A stretch of DNA of 64,000 nt, from assembly GCF_000003195.3 (NCBI RefSeq), contig NC_012871.2:10961997-11025996 (forward strand), given 5' to 3'. This DNA is from Sorghum bicolor (lineage: Eukaryota > Streptophyta > Magnoliopsida > Poales > Poaceae). The notes below the pieces were generated by a model. The model was not told the DNA's origin. It was given only the letters and a program-made list of their open reading frames with translations, and searched no databases. Numbering within the stretch: the first letter of the stretch is position 1; the number at the start of each line of letters is the position of its first letter. Shown piece by piece: positions 23,491 to 35,108 of the stretch. A program made the translations under genes and the position numbers.

Positions 23491-24663
23491 TGTTGGATTT
23501 ATTATGGGCCAAGCCCATTTTAGATTTAATAAATCAATTAACTCTTGGGTGTGTAATTCTATTTGTACCGGATGGGAAGTTCAAGGGACATTTGCTTGAC
23601 TTAAATGGTGGGTTTTATTCCACTTAATTTGAGATCTCAATAAAGAACTTAAAGAGTGCCACCCGCGCACGTGCCGCCGCCGCCACCGGTCGGCCAGCTC
23701 GGACTCAGGCCATGGGCGTGGCGAGGTAGGCAGGCGCGCATGTGTGATTATGTTTTGTCACTCACTCTCGTTAATGAGAGGAGTTTCAACTTGATGGTAC
23801 TAAGTGTAATTGAGTTGATCTCTTCACTAGCTTGACCCTTCACCTCTTAGCGTCACTCTTCAACTCTCAGGCGCACAGGGATATAATCCCGTCGCCCCTC
23901 CATGTCTCCCTACGAGAAGAACACCAGATTCCATACTCCAGTTGCAACGTAGGCTTCTCCATCTTGGAACTTCACGCGCATGGAGGAACGAGAGGGCAGT
24001 TGCCTCCGGAGCCCTTGCCGTTCGAGACCTTGCACGGGGGATCAATAATTAGGTTTTTGGGAAGCGTCTATATGACTGCCCAACTCCATTGCTATTGTTC
24101 GTCTTCTTCCTAGAGGTCTCATGGTGTTGCTGGTCACCGTCTTCTCCTTCCCAGTGATTGGTTCATCATCTTCTCCTTTGTCTCTGCTCCATGGTGATCG
24201 AGGATGGACAAGGTTCTGGAAATCTGAATGTGGGAGTGTTAGGGTATGATCTGTTTGTTTTCCCTCAGTTTTACTTTGCTCTGTCTTTGTTTGTTTCATC
24301 ATGCAGGTTCAGTAGTTGTATCATATCTGTTTTAGTAGGTCTGTTTCGTTGTTTCACAAGATATCTGTTGTCTGTTCCTACTATGTTTAAGTTGTGCGCA
24401 TATGCCTCTGTTCTACAGTTTTATTGTTTCACTAGTATCTGCATTTCTATTTCTGTACATCTAGCTATATCATGTTTGGTGCTGTTACAGAGAGTTATAT
24501 ACCATGTCATGCTTTGATGTTTGATATGCTTTATGCATCATGTTTACATGTTATAATTATGATTCATGCCATGTTTATATTTATCAATAATATCATATAT
24601 GTCGACATCATATTGTTAATTTATGGAATTAAAATGACATAGAAATTACCTAATATTCTAACA
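23491..24663 (+). repeat. 3' LTR of the copia element
   Basis: 1173 bp, matches the 5' LTR along its length, and is preceded by a purine-rich tract. It ends TATTCTAACA at 24663. Confidence 0.9.
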
Positions 24664-25605
24664 TTCAAAAGTGGTTCGATCCACAACCTTTGCAGTTTGA
24701 CTTGCCACGCACTGTTTCACTGATGTCTGATTAACTCACAATATGTTTCCATGTCTCTCCTCATTTGCTTGCTTGCAGGCTTGATGCCATGGGAGTTGGT
24801 TAAAACACACTACTGTCAGTGAAATGGACAATGTTTCTGAAAGCCGGATGTCCAGATCTAGAGGTACAAGATTGAAGGGCCATATGTAGCGAGCTAGAGG
24901 CCGGCCCTCTCCCATCCTCCCAGGGCACAGACTCGAACTCGAGGCACTCTGGTTTCCTAAAGCAGAGCTGCTGGAAGAGGAGGCATGCATGGAAGGGAAT
25001 ATGAAGTGTGCCCCTGTCCGGTGGTCTGGCTGCCCCGTGAGGTGGGACTGGGAGCGTCTCGGCCGCCATCTCCGGTCCCTCGGGGCTCGCGCTCCTCCTC
25101 CACGGTGTCGTCTCTCTCCACTCCGACCACCGTTCTCCGCTCCGCCTCAGCGTGTACTGCCATGGCATGGACCTGAGCCTTCGTCGGTTGGTACAAACTG
25201 GTTTCGTATTTTTCAGGTAATAAAGTAAATTTTCTAAGATTAGAGCAGATTTTGGGATTTTAAATTACATACATACAGAGTTCACCAAAACAGTTGTTTA
25301 TTTGCCCGTGTATACACCATTAGATGACATACAGTGGTACACTATTTTCGTATAATCGGCTGTAAACCTGTTTAAATAGTCTTTTAGCGTTTAGGTTAAC
25401 ACTATTCTGCCTGAGACAAATTTTCTATAGTAGCCAGCTAGGCCTAGAAAACTTCTGACATCCTTAAAGCCCCGCAGCGACCACGGCGACATGACCCCGC
25501 CTCACGCCGCTGCCGGTGATGGCCACCCTTCGGGCCCGCTCTGCGTAGATCCAGTACCCTAGCCCCTTCCCGCAGATCTCCCCCGCAGTTTCCCCTAGCG
25601 ACGAG
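24664..25605. other. No gene recognised
   Basis: Flank of the copia insertion. A GC-rich stretch (24890-25190) is open on the minus strand for 122 codons but shows no recognisable domain and may be chance. Confidence 0.35.
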
Positions 25606-25993
25606 ATGCCTTTAGCCCCTTCCCCCTCACGCCGACGTGACGTCTTTGCGCCACCACAACCGCAATGGATCGAGGAAGGGTCCCCATCGCGCTGCAGATG
25701 GTCGTCTGTGGTGGTGGAGGCCATGGATGCGGGATCTCCTGTCCGTCTCTTGGAGGCCCTGGGCTGCGGCCCGGGTGGTGCCTCAGAGATGGCCACCCTG
25801 TGACGCTCCTGGCTAGAGCTGGAGGAGGATGCGCTGCCGCCGCCGCCTGAGTTCTTCGTCACTTTTCCGGCTCTGCTCAGGGAGATCCTTGACGGTGCCT
25901 CCAGTGGGCAGGTACCTATCAGCTATTCCGAGGATGAAGACTACTCGGAGCCAGAGTCGGAACCATCTCCGCCTCCCTCACCGGCGGGGAAAG
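25606..25993 (+). pseudogene. Unrecognised exon-like ORF with one internal stop
   Basis: A plus-strand frame starts MPLAPSPSRRRDVF, meets a TGA at 25801, and continues in the same frame as SWLELEEDALPPPPEFFVTF, an acidic Ser/Glu/Pro stretch, and PSPAGKGKQP, then a GTAAGT donor-like site. The continuing frame and clean donor suggest a former first exon. I do not recognise the family. The minus strand is also open here, which GC-rich DNA often allows, so a chance ORF is possible. Confidence 0.35.
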
Positions 25994-26324
25994 GGAAGCA
26001 GCCGGTAAGTCTAGAGCACAAGCAACATCGCCCACGCCATCGCCATTGGTGTCGGCGGCATCGGGCAGAGGGTTTCATGGCACGCGCTCTTCCTCCTCCC
26101 CATGGCGCTCGGCACCGTGGGCTGTGCTGCATCCCTCTCCCTCTCCCTCTCCATTCCCCGACCCCCGGTCACCTCATTGTCAGTGCGGAGTTGGCCAGCT
26201 GGGCCCGGCCCAAAGTCCGCTCTGTTTTGTCCTCTTCTTCATTGTTTCGACCAAGCCCAATGTGCTGGCTCTTATTTGCATTTTGCTTCCCGGCAGAGTT
26301 TCCGCGTACACAAATCTATCTCTT

Positions 26325-26612
26325 GTAATTCTAAATCCCATCAAAATATTATCCTGACATGCAAGGTATCCACCTCATCAACGGTTCACTGTCACATGCA
26401 ATTCTAGACCCCACATAATTCTAAACCCCACGAAAATGTTATCTTGACATGAAAAGTATCCACCTCAATAGTCCACAATCATTTGCAATTCTAAACCTCA
26501 CTAGAATATTTTTCTTAACATACAAGATATCTACCTCAGCAGTCCACTATATATGTCTCCTTTAGCAGTCCACTATACATGTACGGTGTCCACCTCAGTA
26601 ATTCTAACTCCA
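26325..26612. repeat. Diverged tandem repeat, roughly 75-100-bp units
   Basis: Four imperfect copies of a unit built from CAATTCTAAACCCCAC, AAAATATTATCTTGACATG and GTATCCACCTCA, followed by CAGTCCACT. The copies differ, so the array is old. Confidence 0.65.
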
Positions 26613-26849
26613 TTAGCCAAACCAATTATGATGTCCACTATGGCGTTGGATCCTCGCCCGGCTCCATGCCACTGTCAAGCCAAAGGAGCACAACGCTGCT
26701 AGCCTACCGTGTCTGCGTGAGAAAATGAAGGTTTGGTATTTTTGTCCAGTTTTCATTTGCTTAGCAAGAGCAAAACGCTAGACACTAACAGATCTCACAG
26801 CAATGTTGTAGTGGGCATAAAAAAATAAAGGCAATGCTATACAAGGGAA

Positions 26850-28080
26850 AATTTAAGTTCCAATGATAAATAAGGAAGCACCTCATTTTCTAGTGCTAAA
26901 TTGGGTATTTTGTCATGTATTAATATGAGTGATGTGGCAGCACTAGGAAAATCTTGTAGTGGGAATCTCCTACGGGCCAGTTTGGATGCACCAGCTAAAC
27001 TTTAGCTGACTAAATTTAGCTGTTAGTCATCCAAATAGCCTAGCAAAATGACCAGCTATGTAAAGACAGCTAAAATTTAGCCGAGTATATTAGGTAGAGC
27101 ATCTAAACACCATAGCTAAAGTTTAGCTGAGAAACTTTTAGCTCGCTAAAAAGTTTTAATTTTAAAATTTTAGCCAACTAAACATTAGTTAGCTAAACAT
27201 TCGTTGGGTACATCCAAACAGGCAGTATTGAAGATAGAAGAATGGCAGATTGCCTACTAATTATTAGTAGGAAATTACGTATGCTCTTTTATGTCACATG
27301 CAAGAAAATTTTGTTCTTCTAGTTCAGAATTTTTGGATATACATATATTGAGATCCTCCATTTTTGTTTTCAATAATATTTTACATATGGTGTTGGTATT
27401 CCTTTCTTGCTGGATACTTGTAGTATTTTTTCATTGAGGTTCAAACATGATTAAGTGTTTTCAAGGTCAAAAACAGAATGGAAAAAAAGTTTATGACTCT
27501 CTTTTCCATCTTATGCATGATGTATAATGTTAGGAGAAAGACCAAACATATGTAATTGAAACAAGAGCATCATTGTAAATTTTGTTTCCAAAAGAGTTTC
27601 CGTTAAAATCTGCCCTTTCTAAATATGGGTGACGTGGAAGCATGAGGAGCTAGGAAAATCTTGTAGCGAAGATCTCCTTAAATATAGAAGAGAAGATTGT
27701 CCACCTAATTATTATAATGGGAAATTACTTATGCTTGTTCATAATTTTATTTATTTAATTAACATATTTTGTGCATCCTCCAATTTATTTTTCCAATTAA
27801 GTTTTACAGATGGTACTGGTATAACTTCTTGCTGGATACTTAATGCATTATTTTTTTTCTTTGAGGTTCCAACAGGATTAATTGCTTTGAGGATCAAAAA
27901 AACTGAATGGAAAATATTTATAATGGTCTTCTCCATCCTATGCGTGATGTGTAATGCTAGGATAAGAGCTAAACATTTCTAGTTGAAATAAGAGCCTTTT
28001 CTAATTATTGTTCCCACTAGGATTGAGTAAACATTTCTAGTTGAAATAAGAGCCTTTTTGTAATTTTTATAATGCTAGGA
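26850..28080. repeat. Ancient tandem duplication, first copy carries a MITE
   Basis: The region 26930-27650 resembles 27640-28080. Shared phrases include AGGAAAATCTTGTAG, GGAAATTAC-TATGCT, CTTGCTGGATACTT and ATGATGTATAATG/GTGATGTGTAATG in the same order. The first copy is longer because it contains the MITE at 26974-27223. Confidence 0.6.
26974..27223. mobile_element. MITE with GCCxGTTTGGATG ends
   Basis: The left end GGGCCAGTTTGGATGCA and the reverse complement of the right end GCCTGTTTGGATGTA form a short terminal inverted repeat. The interior is rich in TTTAGCT/AGCTAAA. About 250 bp and no coding capacity. Confidence 0.6.
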
Positions 28081-28084
28081 TTAT

Positions 28085-28318
28085 GGCCTCATTTGGCACA
28101 GCTCATGAGCAACTTTCGGTGAAGCATGCTGAGCTGTTTTTGGACTGTTTGGCAAAACAGCTAATTCACCAACATCATCATGCATGAATGAGCAATACTG
28201 AAGAGCTGAGATAAGCTATTTTCTTAGCTTCATCCCAACTCATGTTTTTATGAGTGAAAGTAAAAAATAGCTTCAAAACAGCTCACAACAAGCTATTGTG
28301 AGCTATATTAAACAGGCC
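28085..28318. mobile_element. MITE with GGCC ends
   Basis: It starts GGCCTCATTTGGCACAGCTC and ends TAAACAGGCC. Inverted GAGCT/AGCTC-rich arms lie inside, and TAT borders both sides. It sits directly upstream of the defensin-like gene and might carry part of its promoter. Confidence 0.55.
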
Positions 28319-28432
28319 TATATATACAAACGACTCAGGGGCCTGCAGGACTATCCCTCAATCGGAAAAATAGTTCTCATCCATCACTTTCTCCTGAAAG
28401 GGTACAAGAACCTGCATTTCCATCCAACAACA

Positions 28433-28767
28433 ATGGACGTGAAATCCACGAGTATTTGCCTCTTCCTGGTACTTCTGTTGGTACAGAATTCTTCTTCTGC
28501 AGGTTTTTCTCACCGTTTCTATCACTTTTGTATATAAAGGAAGACCTAGTTGACTCAGAAATTGACACTCCTAATCCCACCATTTTTTTTCTTCTTGCAG
28601 AAGATCAGAACTGTCTCTTCACTACTGACCGTGTGAAAACTTGGTGTGTCAATTGGGCGTGCAAGTTTAGTTGCCTCATGGACGCCAAAAAATATCATAC
28701 CAGATACAAGAATAGTTGGTGCGAAGGTTCAAGGAAAGGCATTTGTTGTTGTCAGTTTTGCGATTGA
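28433..28767 (+). CDS. Defensin-like cysteine-rich secreted peptide
   Basis: Exon 1 (28433-28502) starts at ATG and encodes a signal peptide, MDVKSTSICLFLVLLL then VQNSSSA. A 98-bp intron with GT and CTTGCAG borders follows. Exon 2 (28601-28767) encodes the mature part, starting EDQNC, to a TGA. The total is 78 residues. The mature peptide has nine Cys with a CxxxC (CKFSC) and a late CxC inside GICCCQFC, as in plant defensin-like proteins with a cysteine-stabilised alpha-beta fold. The single intron right after the signal peptide is also typical of that family. Such peptides are secreted and act in defence or reproduction. The extra Cys is unusual. The exons show no damage, so this is the most likely functional host gene in the window. 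Expression is unknown. Confidence 0.8.
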
Positions 28768-28849
28768 TGCTGAACAATCTCAAAATATATCATGTAAAAG
28801 CCTCGTGGTACAACTGATGAATGAAAAGAAGTAATAATATAATTCTAGA

Positions 28850-30159
28850 CTTTTTATTTGGATTCAACATTGCTCGCTTGTAGTGATGAAATCGGATCGA
28901 ATGAATGGATATTTATGAATACATCAGTTGCTTCTTTTGCATACGCCAGATATGTTTTACGAATCCATCGTTGAGCATTTGATTTTTGATAGTACGAGTG
29001 TTAAATATATTCATATACAAATTATGTTTAGTATTTGAACCTCTCTAGAACAGACAGATATTTAAAAATATCCATCCCTTTTCAACCCAACTCACTTGCA
29101 CATTTTCTTTTTCTATGTTGCCCGGCCCTTTCGTGATGGATCATGAGGCACATAATGTTCTATACTTTTAGCAGGAATGATTTAGTGGACGATTCATTGC
29201 CTCCTCAATCTAGGTATTGTTTCCTAATGATTGAGACATCAAGTTCGGCAGGGAATCTGTCACTAGAAAAGCAAGTCACATCTGACTATCACAATATGGT
29301 GGATGGAAATCAATTTATGTTCGCCACATCTAACCACGGACGATATTTTTAATATTATAGATTTAGAAAAAAAAACTGCAGCATATTTTAAAATAGAAGA
29401 ATATAAAGATAAAAAAAATATGATATTTGTGTGTATCCGTGTGAGTGATCTACCAGTGCCACATATAAGAGGATTCCCAAATTCGAAATCGAAATGCAGT
29501 CGACTTGAAGCCAGGTGGAGTGGCTTAATGAAAAACGCGCTTTGGCGTGGTGGGAAAAATAAAGAAGCCAGGTGGAGTGGTGGACTTCCGTGCTTGTGCA
29601 TATCTCTACGCCCCTTGCAAACAAGCTGACGATGCATGTGAAATATTCCATTCCCCAAAAATTCACTCCTACGAAGTATCAGTAGTTAATTAACAGAGAG
29701 AAATATTTATACAGGGCTATCAGAGCCAGGGTAGTAGGAGTACGTAGTACTAGTCTCTGGTCAACTGTAACGCCGAGTCGAAGTTGAGGCGAATGACCGC
29801 CAGGAGCATGCAGGGAAGACCATGTCGATCGTGGGCATGCAGCAGACCAGTAGAAATACAGTAGAAATACTGTAATTACAATACAGAATCACCACACATG
29901 CCGGAGCGCGAACGGGACCGGCGGCCCTCCTTCTAGAAATACAGTAGAAATACTGTAATTACAATACAGAAAAGAGTAGAAATACTGCATGTGGCTCGTC
30001 ACGTTGGACCTCGGAGCGTCAACCCCTCTAGAAGCCCAGGTGGGGGTGCGTGGCCGCAGCCTACCCTCTACCGTTCTTGACCCGGCCGCCGTCCACTTCC
30101 GCTCCACCGCCGCAATTATATCCATTTTATCTTTTCGAGCCTACCTAGTTTCCATCTTA
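28850..30159. other. No gene recognised
   Basis: The 3' flank of the defensin-like gene and AT-rich sequence. A 38-bp direct repeat is at 29851 and 29934. A GC-rich strip at 29990-30110 has no recognisable domain. Confidence 0.4.
29851..29971. repeat. 38-bp direct repeat
   Basis: TAGAAATACAGTAGAAATAC and the following 18 bases occur at 29851-29888 and 29934-29971 without mismatch. The unit itself contains inverted AAATAC/GTA phrases. Confidence 0.85.
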
Positions 30160-30300
30160 GGCCTTATTTGTATGTAGTCAGATTCATATCAGTTCACGTA
30201 TGTTGAGGTGAGTTGGAGTGGAACTTGAACTAAATTCCACCCCAATATGCACACCAACACATATGGATTGAAGTATATCCGACAACATCCAAATAAGGCC
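30160..30300. mobile_element. Short Tourist-like MITE, TTA target duplication
   Basis: 141 bp starting GGCCTTATTTG and ending CAAATAAGGCC, flanked by TTA on both sides (30157-30159 and 30301-30303). These traits fit PIF/Harbinger-derived Tourist MITEs. Confidence 0.8.
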
Positions 30301-30303
30301 TTA

Positions 30304-30722
30304 GGTTAGTCTAACCCAACTCCAACCCAGGCCTCCTCTCCCTACTTCCTAGGCTGCTTGCAACCAGCTTATCACCGGCACATGCCAGCACCCTCTTGCC
30401 CATTCTCCCCCTTCTTCTCCCACCTCGGCCATTGCCCGTGGCTACTGCCCTGATAGCTGCCTCTCAGTCATCCACCCAGCCTCATTTCTCGTGTCCACTG
30501 GTGAGTATATAGCCCACGACTCATCTCTTATCTCCATCCCACATATATACTTCCCCTGTTATGCAATTGTCGATCCATGCTCGAGCTAGAACAACCTTTG
30601 CCGCTGTCATATCATCCCCATCAATCAATGCACTATAAAACCATCAAGAGAAGGCGGACCTAAACTGCAATGAAATGCCTCAACTTGTTTAGCTTGAATT
30701 TAATCATCCATATTTCACATTA
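30304..30722. other. No gene recognised
   Basis: C-rich stretch (30330-30480), then AT-rich. No conserved coding signal. Confidence 0.35.
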
Positions 30723-31199
30723 CACTAGTACATTGGCATACGATACAGGCGGTTGGTAACATATTTCTACAGGCGTTTTCCGGATCCGCCTGCGCTGGAG
30801 GCCAGTACAAATCGTCCATTTCCACAGACGGTCACTTGAGAGCCGCCAGTATAAACATTTTACACAGGCGGCTCTCTTAGGAAACCGCCTATGTAAATGT
30901 TCATTTACACAGGCGGTTTCCTAAGAGAGCCGCCTGTGTAAACCTATTAAAATATGTATTATTTATTTATTTTTTAATTTATCTATTTATTTATTTATTA
31001 TTTTATTGTTATTATTTAAATATATTGATATTGGTTGGTCTTGTAACATAGCAACATGTAATTTAAATACTTCATCTCATACATACATACATACATTTGT
31101 ATACATCAAAGTTTGGTGCTCAAAGACATAAAGTTAATTACAAGAGTATATCCATCATCACACATCATATATATATACATCAAAGTTTGTTTCTGTCCT

Positions 31200-33360
31200 C
31201 TAATAACCCTCTTTAGTAAGTCTGAGCTTACTAATCTCTGTTAGCAATCGGAACTCTGGCCTGGATAATTGGCTTTCATCATCATGATATTTGCCTTCAC
31301 GTGGAATGACATGCTTCATGATGAACGAGCAGATGTCCTCAACTATGTTGTCTAAAGCACGTTCGTCCATGCGCTCCGCCGTCCCTTGCTTATATACCTG
31401 CAAAGAAAGTTTATAAACATTATATATTTTATGACTTCCAACTTTAATAGACTATTACTTATATTACCTTGTCAGGGTTCCTTGCATATCGTCCGTTTTC
31501 TCTCATGTTCTCGCACACGTAGTAGCCACAGAGGACAGATAACGGTGGTTGCTTCATGCACTGTATAACAGGAGAGTGGTTATTTAATTATAGTTACAAC
31601 TGTGGTCGTATGTGTATGATTTGTATTCATAATAGTAAATTTCTATAAGTACCGGCCAGTTATGTATAACCTCCAATGGTTGCCCTGGTCTCTTGGACTC
31701 GCACTTTCCATGATTTATCTTATAGAACCTGTATGCCCTATGATCTCAAATAGAATCACCATGTTATTGTCAAATTCTCACTATGCTTAAGTATGCATGC
31801 ATAGCTTGACTTACAGCTCTAGCAGTTTGATGAATGGAGCATAGCTTTCTTTTGGGAAATCTGCGGAGTCTAGTACCAACACCCTTCCCTCCTTGGGATA
31901 AATGATGAAGCATATCCAGTGCCTCCTGCTCGAATTAAATCCATGATGCATTTATGCATTGGAATAATTTAGATAGATATTTGTAAACTCACACTTACCC
32001 AAAGTGGTACGGGGCCACCACCGCTTTCCTGTCTTGAAACTTTATTAGTGAATGTCCAATGTAGAAGGCGTATTTAGCTTCAAAATCAAGTTTCAACTTT
32101 CGGAGTTTCTCATCCCGTTCTGCACCTTCCAAACCCTGTACCTCTGTGCTGTCATTCCCGATCCGGAATGTGTGCCGATCTTCGGCTATATCTATTGGGC
32201 AGAGATAGGCATTCCTTTCTTCGGCACAATAATTTAGGTCCGAACCAAAATACATATCTTGTTGATCATATAACATTCTGCAAGACAAGCATGTCAGATA
32301 TTGAAAATTGATGCAACTACAATGTGTGTAACTATGTAACACTTACAATGCAAATGCCGTTACAATCTGTACATCTAGCATCTCGTGGTTCATCAGTGCC
32401 CACATGTCATCAAATGTAAGCATGCATTTGTCAGTACTCTGGCTGAGAAATGCTATTTGTGGTATGCGCATGCTTATGGTGTCGATGCCAGCAGAAGAGG
32501 CTCTCATGTACCAGTCATGAAACCTTTTTATACCACTTGGTTTCTTCATAAGTTTGGTCCGACTGAGTAGAGGCTTTCCCCACATGTACTTTTTGGGGAT
32601 AGTCTTGTAGTCTTCTGCAGTTGGCACCTTGAAATTGACAGGAGTTATGACCTTAGGCGCCGGCACCTTTGACTTTGCTAGCTCAGAAATCTCATGCTCT
32701 TGTATTGTGCGTTTCGAAGCAACGCCTGACAAAAATCTCACTTGCCCAGCTGATTTTTTCTTTGGCTCGAATGGTGAAATCAACTTAGGTATCGGAAATA
32801 CTTTCTTTTTTGGCACCTTTGGTGCCTCACTTATTGGTTCTGGATCTTTCAGTTGTGGGGAAGGGGTGGAATTGAATGGTGGTGGAGATTGTGTTGACTG
32901 TGGGGTAGAAAGATCATGGAGAGGAGATGGTTGATGGACAGGGAAAACATGGAGAGGTGATTCTGGTGGGTCAGGAAGAGACTGGGGAGGTGAAGGCGGT
33001 GGGTTAGGAAGAGGATCGACATGAGCTAACGACTCTTGGGTTAGTGGCATCTGTTGAGAGGGTGCTGGTGGCTCCCTTAGTTGCACGTCCCTCCGAGGCC
33101 ATAGGATGAAATTGTTTATCGTCTGTCCCAGTTTCACAATGTCCTCGGGACCAGGGATGTCTAGAATCTCGTCCTCATATCCTTGGACCACGGTTGATAC
33201 CTCTACTCTGCAGTAGTCTTTAGGGATGTCAGCACCATGGTATTTAGGTCCTCCTGGGATCGCTTTGCCCGTGGCTACTTCCCTTGTACGATGATTGTTA
33301 ATCCCATATCTTATGACAAGGGAGCAAGGTGTAGAACTAACAATGTCGTCAACTGGATAG
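31200..33360 (-). pseudogene. DUF8039 plus Ulp1-like protease of the CACTA element
   Basis: From 33360 down: a DUF8039-like region (CSLVIRYGINNHRTREVATG, then INNFILWPRRDVQL), a long Pro/Ser linker with PPSPPQ repeats, and a basic region (KVPKKKVFPIPK). Then come exons of a C48 protease: the His of HWICFIIYPKEGRVLVLDS (near 31900, with the Asp in LDS) and the Cys of [16 protein letters not shown] (near 31520). The last exon ends in LRLTKEGY at 31200. All three catalytic residues His, Asp and Cys are visible, split over several exons with GT/AG-like borders. The start of the gene seems lost in the fusion with TNP2. These proteases cleave ubiquitin-like proteins. Why CACTA elements carry them is not known. 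Confidence 0.75.
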
Positions 33361-35001
33361 TGATCCTTTTGATAAGAAGCGTCTGTGCCTCATGTACACT
33401 ATCTTCTTAGATGCAGTTAGGGACACGTAAGCGGTGTCATCTATGCATACCACACAACCAAACTTTCCCTTGAACTGCCCTGATAATGTAAAGAGAGCTG
33501 GGTAGTCATTGATCGTAACAAAGATAATTGCTCTCAGTGTGAATGATTCTTTGCGGTACTCGTCGAATATTTGAACACTTGTTTCCCATAGTATCTTCAT
33601 GTCTTGCATTAAGGGCTCCAGAAAAACATCCATATCAACTCCAGGTTGTGTAGGTCCAGAGATAAGGATGGTTAGTAAAAGGTACTTTCGCTTCTGCATC
33701 AACCATGGAGGGAGGTTGTAGATGGTGAGGATCACTGGCCATGTGCTGTGCTTGCTGCTCCTCTCAGCAAATGGATTCATTCCGTCAGTACTCAGTGTGA
33801 ACCTAACATTCCTTAGTTCATTAACAAAGTCCTTGTGGTTTTCATTGAAATCTTTCCACTGCTGGCCATCGGCTGGGTGCCGAAGCTTCCCATCGTCTTT
33901 GTGCTCATCAGAAGCATGCCAGCTCATAAGTTGGGCATCCTCTGGGTTAGCAAACAAGCACCTCAATCGATCGATCACAGGAAGGTACCACATCACCAAA
34001 GCAGGAATCTTTTTCTGCGCATAATAGTCTACTTCTTCCTTTTCTTTGCCGGTGGGTTTCGAACTACTCTTCTGGGTCTTTTGTTGGGCCTTCTTTCATT
34101 TTTTGCCCTTAGGCACAGAGGCAACACACTCTTCCTCTATGTAGTCTTTATTTGTCTTGTACCTACTTGCACCAGACTTGGGACAGCTGTCCAAGTCTCT
34201 ATAATCATCGCCTCGATATAGGATACAATGATTTCTACAAGCGTGGATCTTCTCAACACCCATTGTGAGTGGGCTGATTAGCTTCTTTGCATAATATGTG
34301 TTAGCAGGCACTTTGTTATCCTTAGGAAGCATGTCTGCGATAATGCTTAAGAACGCATCAAAGCCAGCATCAGAAAGACCATATCTAGCTTTGCACACCA
34401 ACAATTTTAGCACAGACCGCAGCGTCGTGAACTCTTTGGTGCAACCCTTGGACTCATCATACAAAGGCTCTTCTGCTGCCTTCATTAGGGCCTCCATACC
34501 TTTCATGAAGAACACTGATGGATCTTCCGCATGACGACGCAACATTGCCTCTAGAAATACTGCATCTTCCGCAGCCATGTTAGTTTCGGTGCCATCTTCA
34601 TTTCCTCCAATAAAACCATGATCAGGAACATTTGGCACAACATGTTCAGTGGCTAGACCATCGGTATTAGGTTGTTGTGTCTCGTGTACGAACTCAAACC
34701 CATCAACAATTCCAGTTGTATAAGGCGCAGAGCTACCCTCTCCATGCTTTGTCCAAATCAAGTAATCTTTCATAAATCCTCGACGGACCAGATGAGTAAG
34801 GATTTGTTGAATGTCATCAGATACAACAAGATTTCTACAATCCATGCATGGACAATGTATGTGCGTCTTTCTTGTTCTTGAAGCATGGTTTTGAGCAGCA
34901 TCAATAAACCTCTGGACCTCAGTTATGTATGATGGATCTAGTCTTGATAAATTATACATCCAAAATGACCTCTCCATCACTACCTGTAAAACACCATTCA
35001 T
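33349..35001 (-). pseudogene. TNP2-type transposase, one stop and lost C-terminus
   Basis: It starts MNGVLQVVMERSFWMYNLSR with the transposase-associated zinc domain (HCPCMDCRNL). The frame is interrupted by one TGA at about 34096, then runs on in the same frame through LVMWYLPVIDRL, LSTDGMNPFAERSSKHSTW and LPPWLMQKRKYLL to YMRHRRFLS. There it stops abruptly, while the related TNP2 at 637-3273 continues for more than 300 residues past this motif. The next bases belong to the DUF8039 part of the following gene, so a deletion removed the end of TNP2. It cannot make a full transposase. Confidence 0.85.
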
Positions 35002-35108
35002 ATGATCTAAGGGTTTACAAAGGATTTATCTAGGGTTTATTAGCTAGGGTTTGTGGTTAAGCTTGAGATTAAAGGAAAAAACCTAAGTTACATAATTAAA
35101 AAATAATC

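Larger units (their letters stand above)
17943..24663 (+). mobile_element. Ty1/copia LTR retrotransposon with both LTRs, degenerate
   Basis: The LTRs are 17943-19105 and 23491-24663, both starting TGTTGGATTTATTA and ending CTAACA. The order gag, protease, integrase, reverse transcriptase, RNase H identifies Ty1/copia. A purine-rich tract GGTGGGGA lies just before the 3' LTR. The flanking 5 bp are TTCGG and TTCAA, an imperfect duplication that fits later G-to-A changes. The sequence after the 5' LTR does not match the usual tRNA-Met primer site. Many stops show the copy is dead. Confidence 0.92.

Noticed and set aside
24800..25168. 122-codon minus-strand ORF
   Set aside because: No domain and low-complexity GC-rich composition. 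Likely chance.
25464..25862. 132-codon minus-strand ORF with Ser/Gly runs
   Set aside because: GC-rich DNA is open on both strands here. The plus frame has the better continuation and splice donor.
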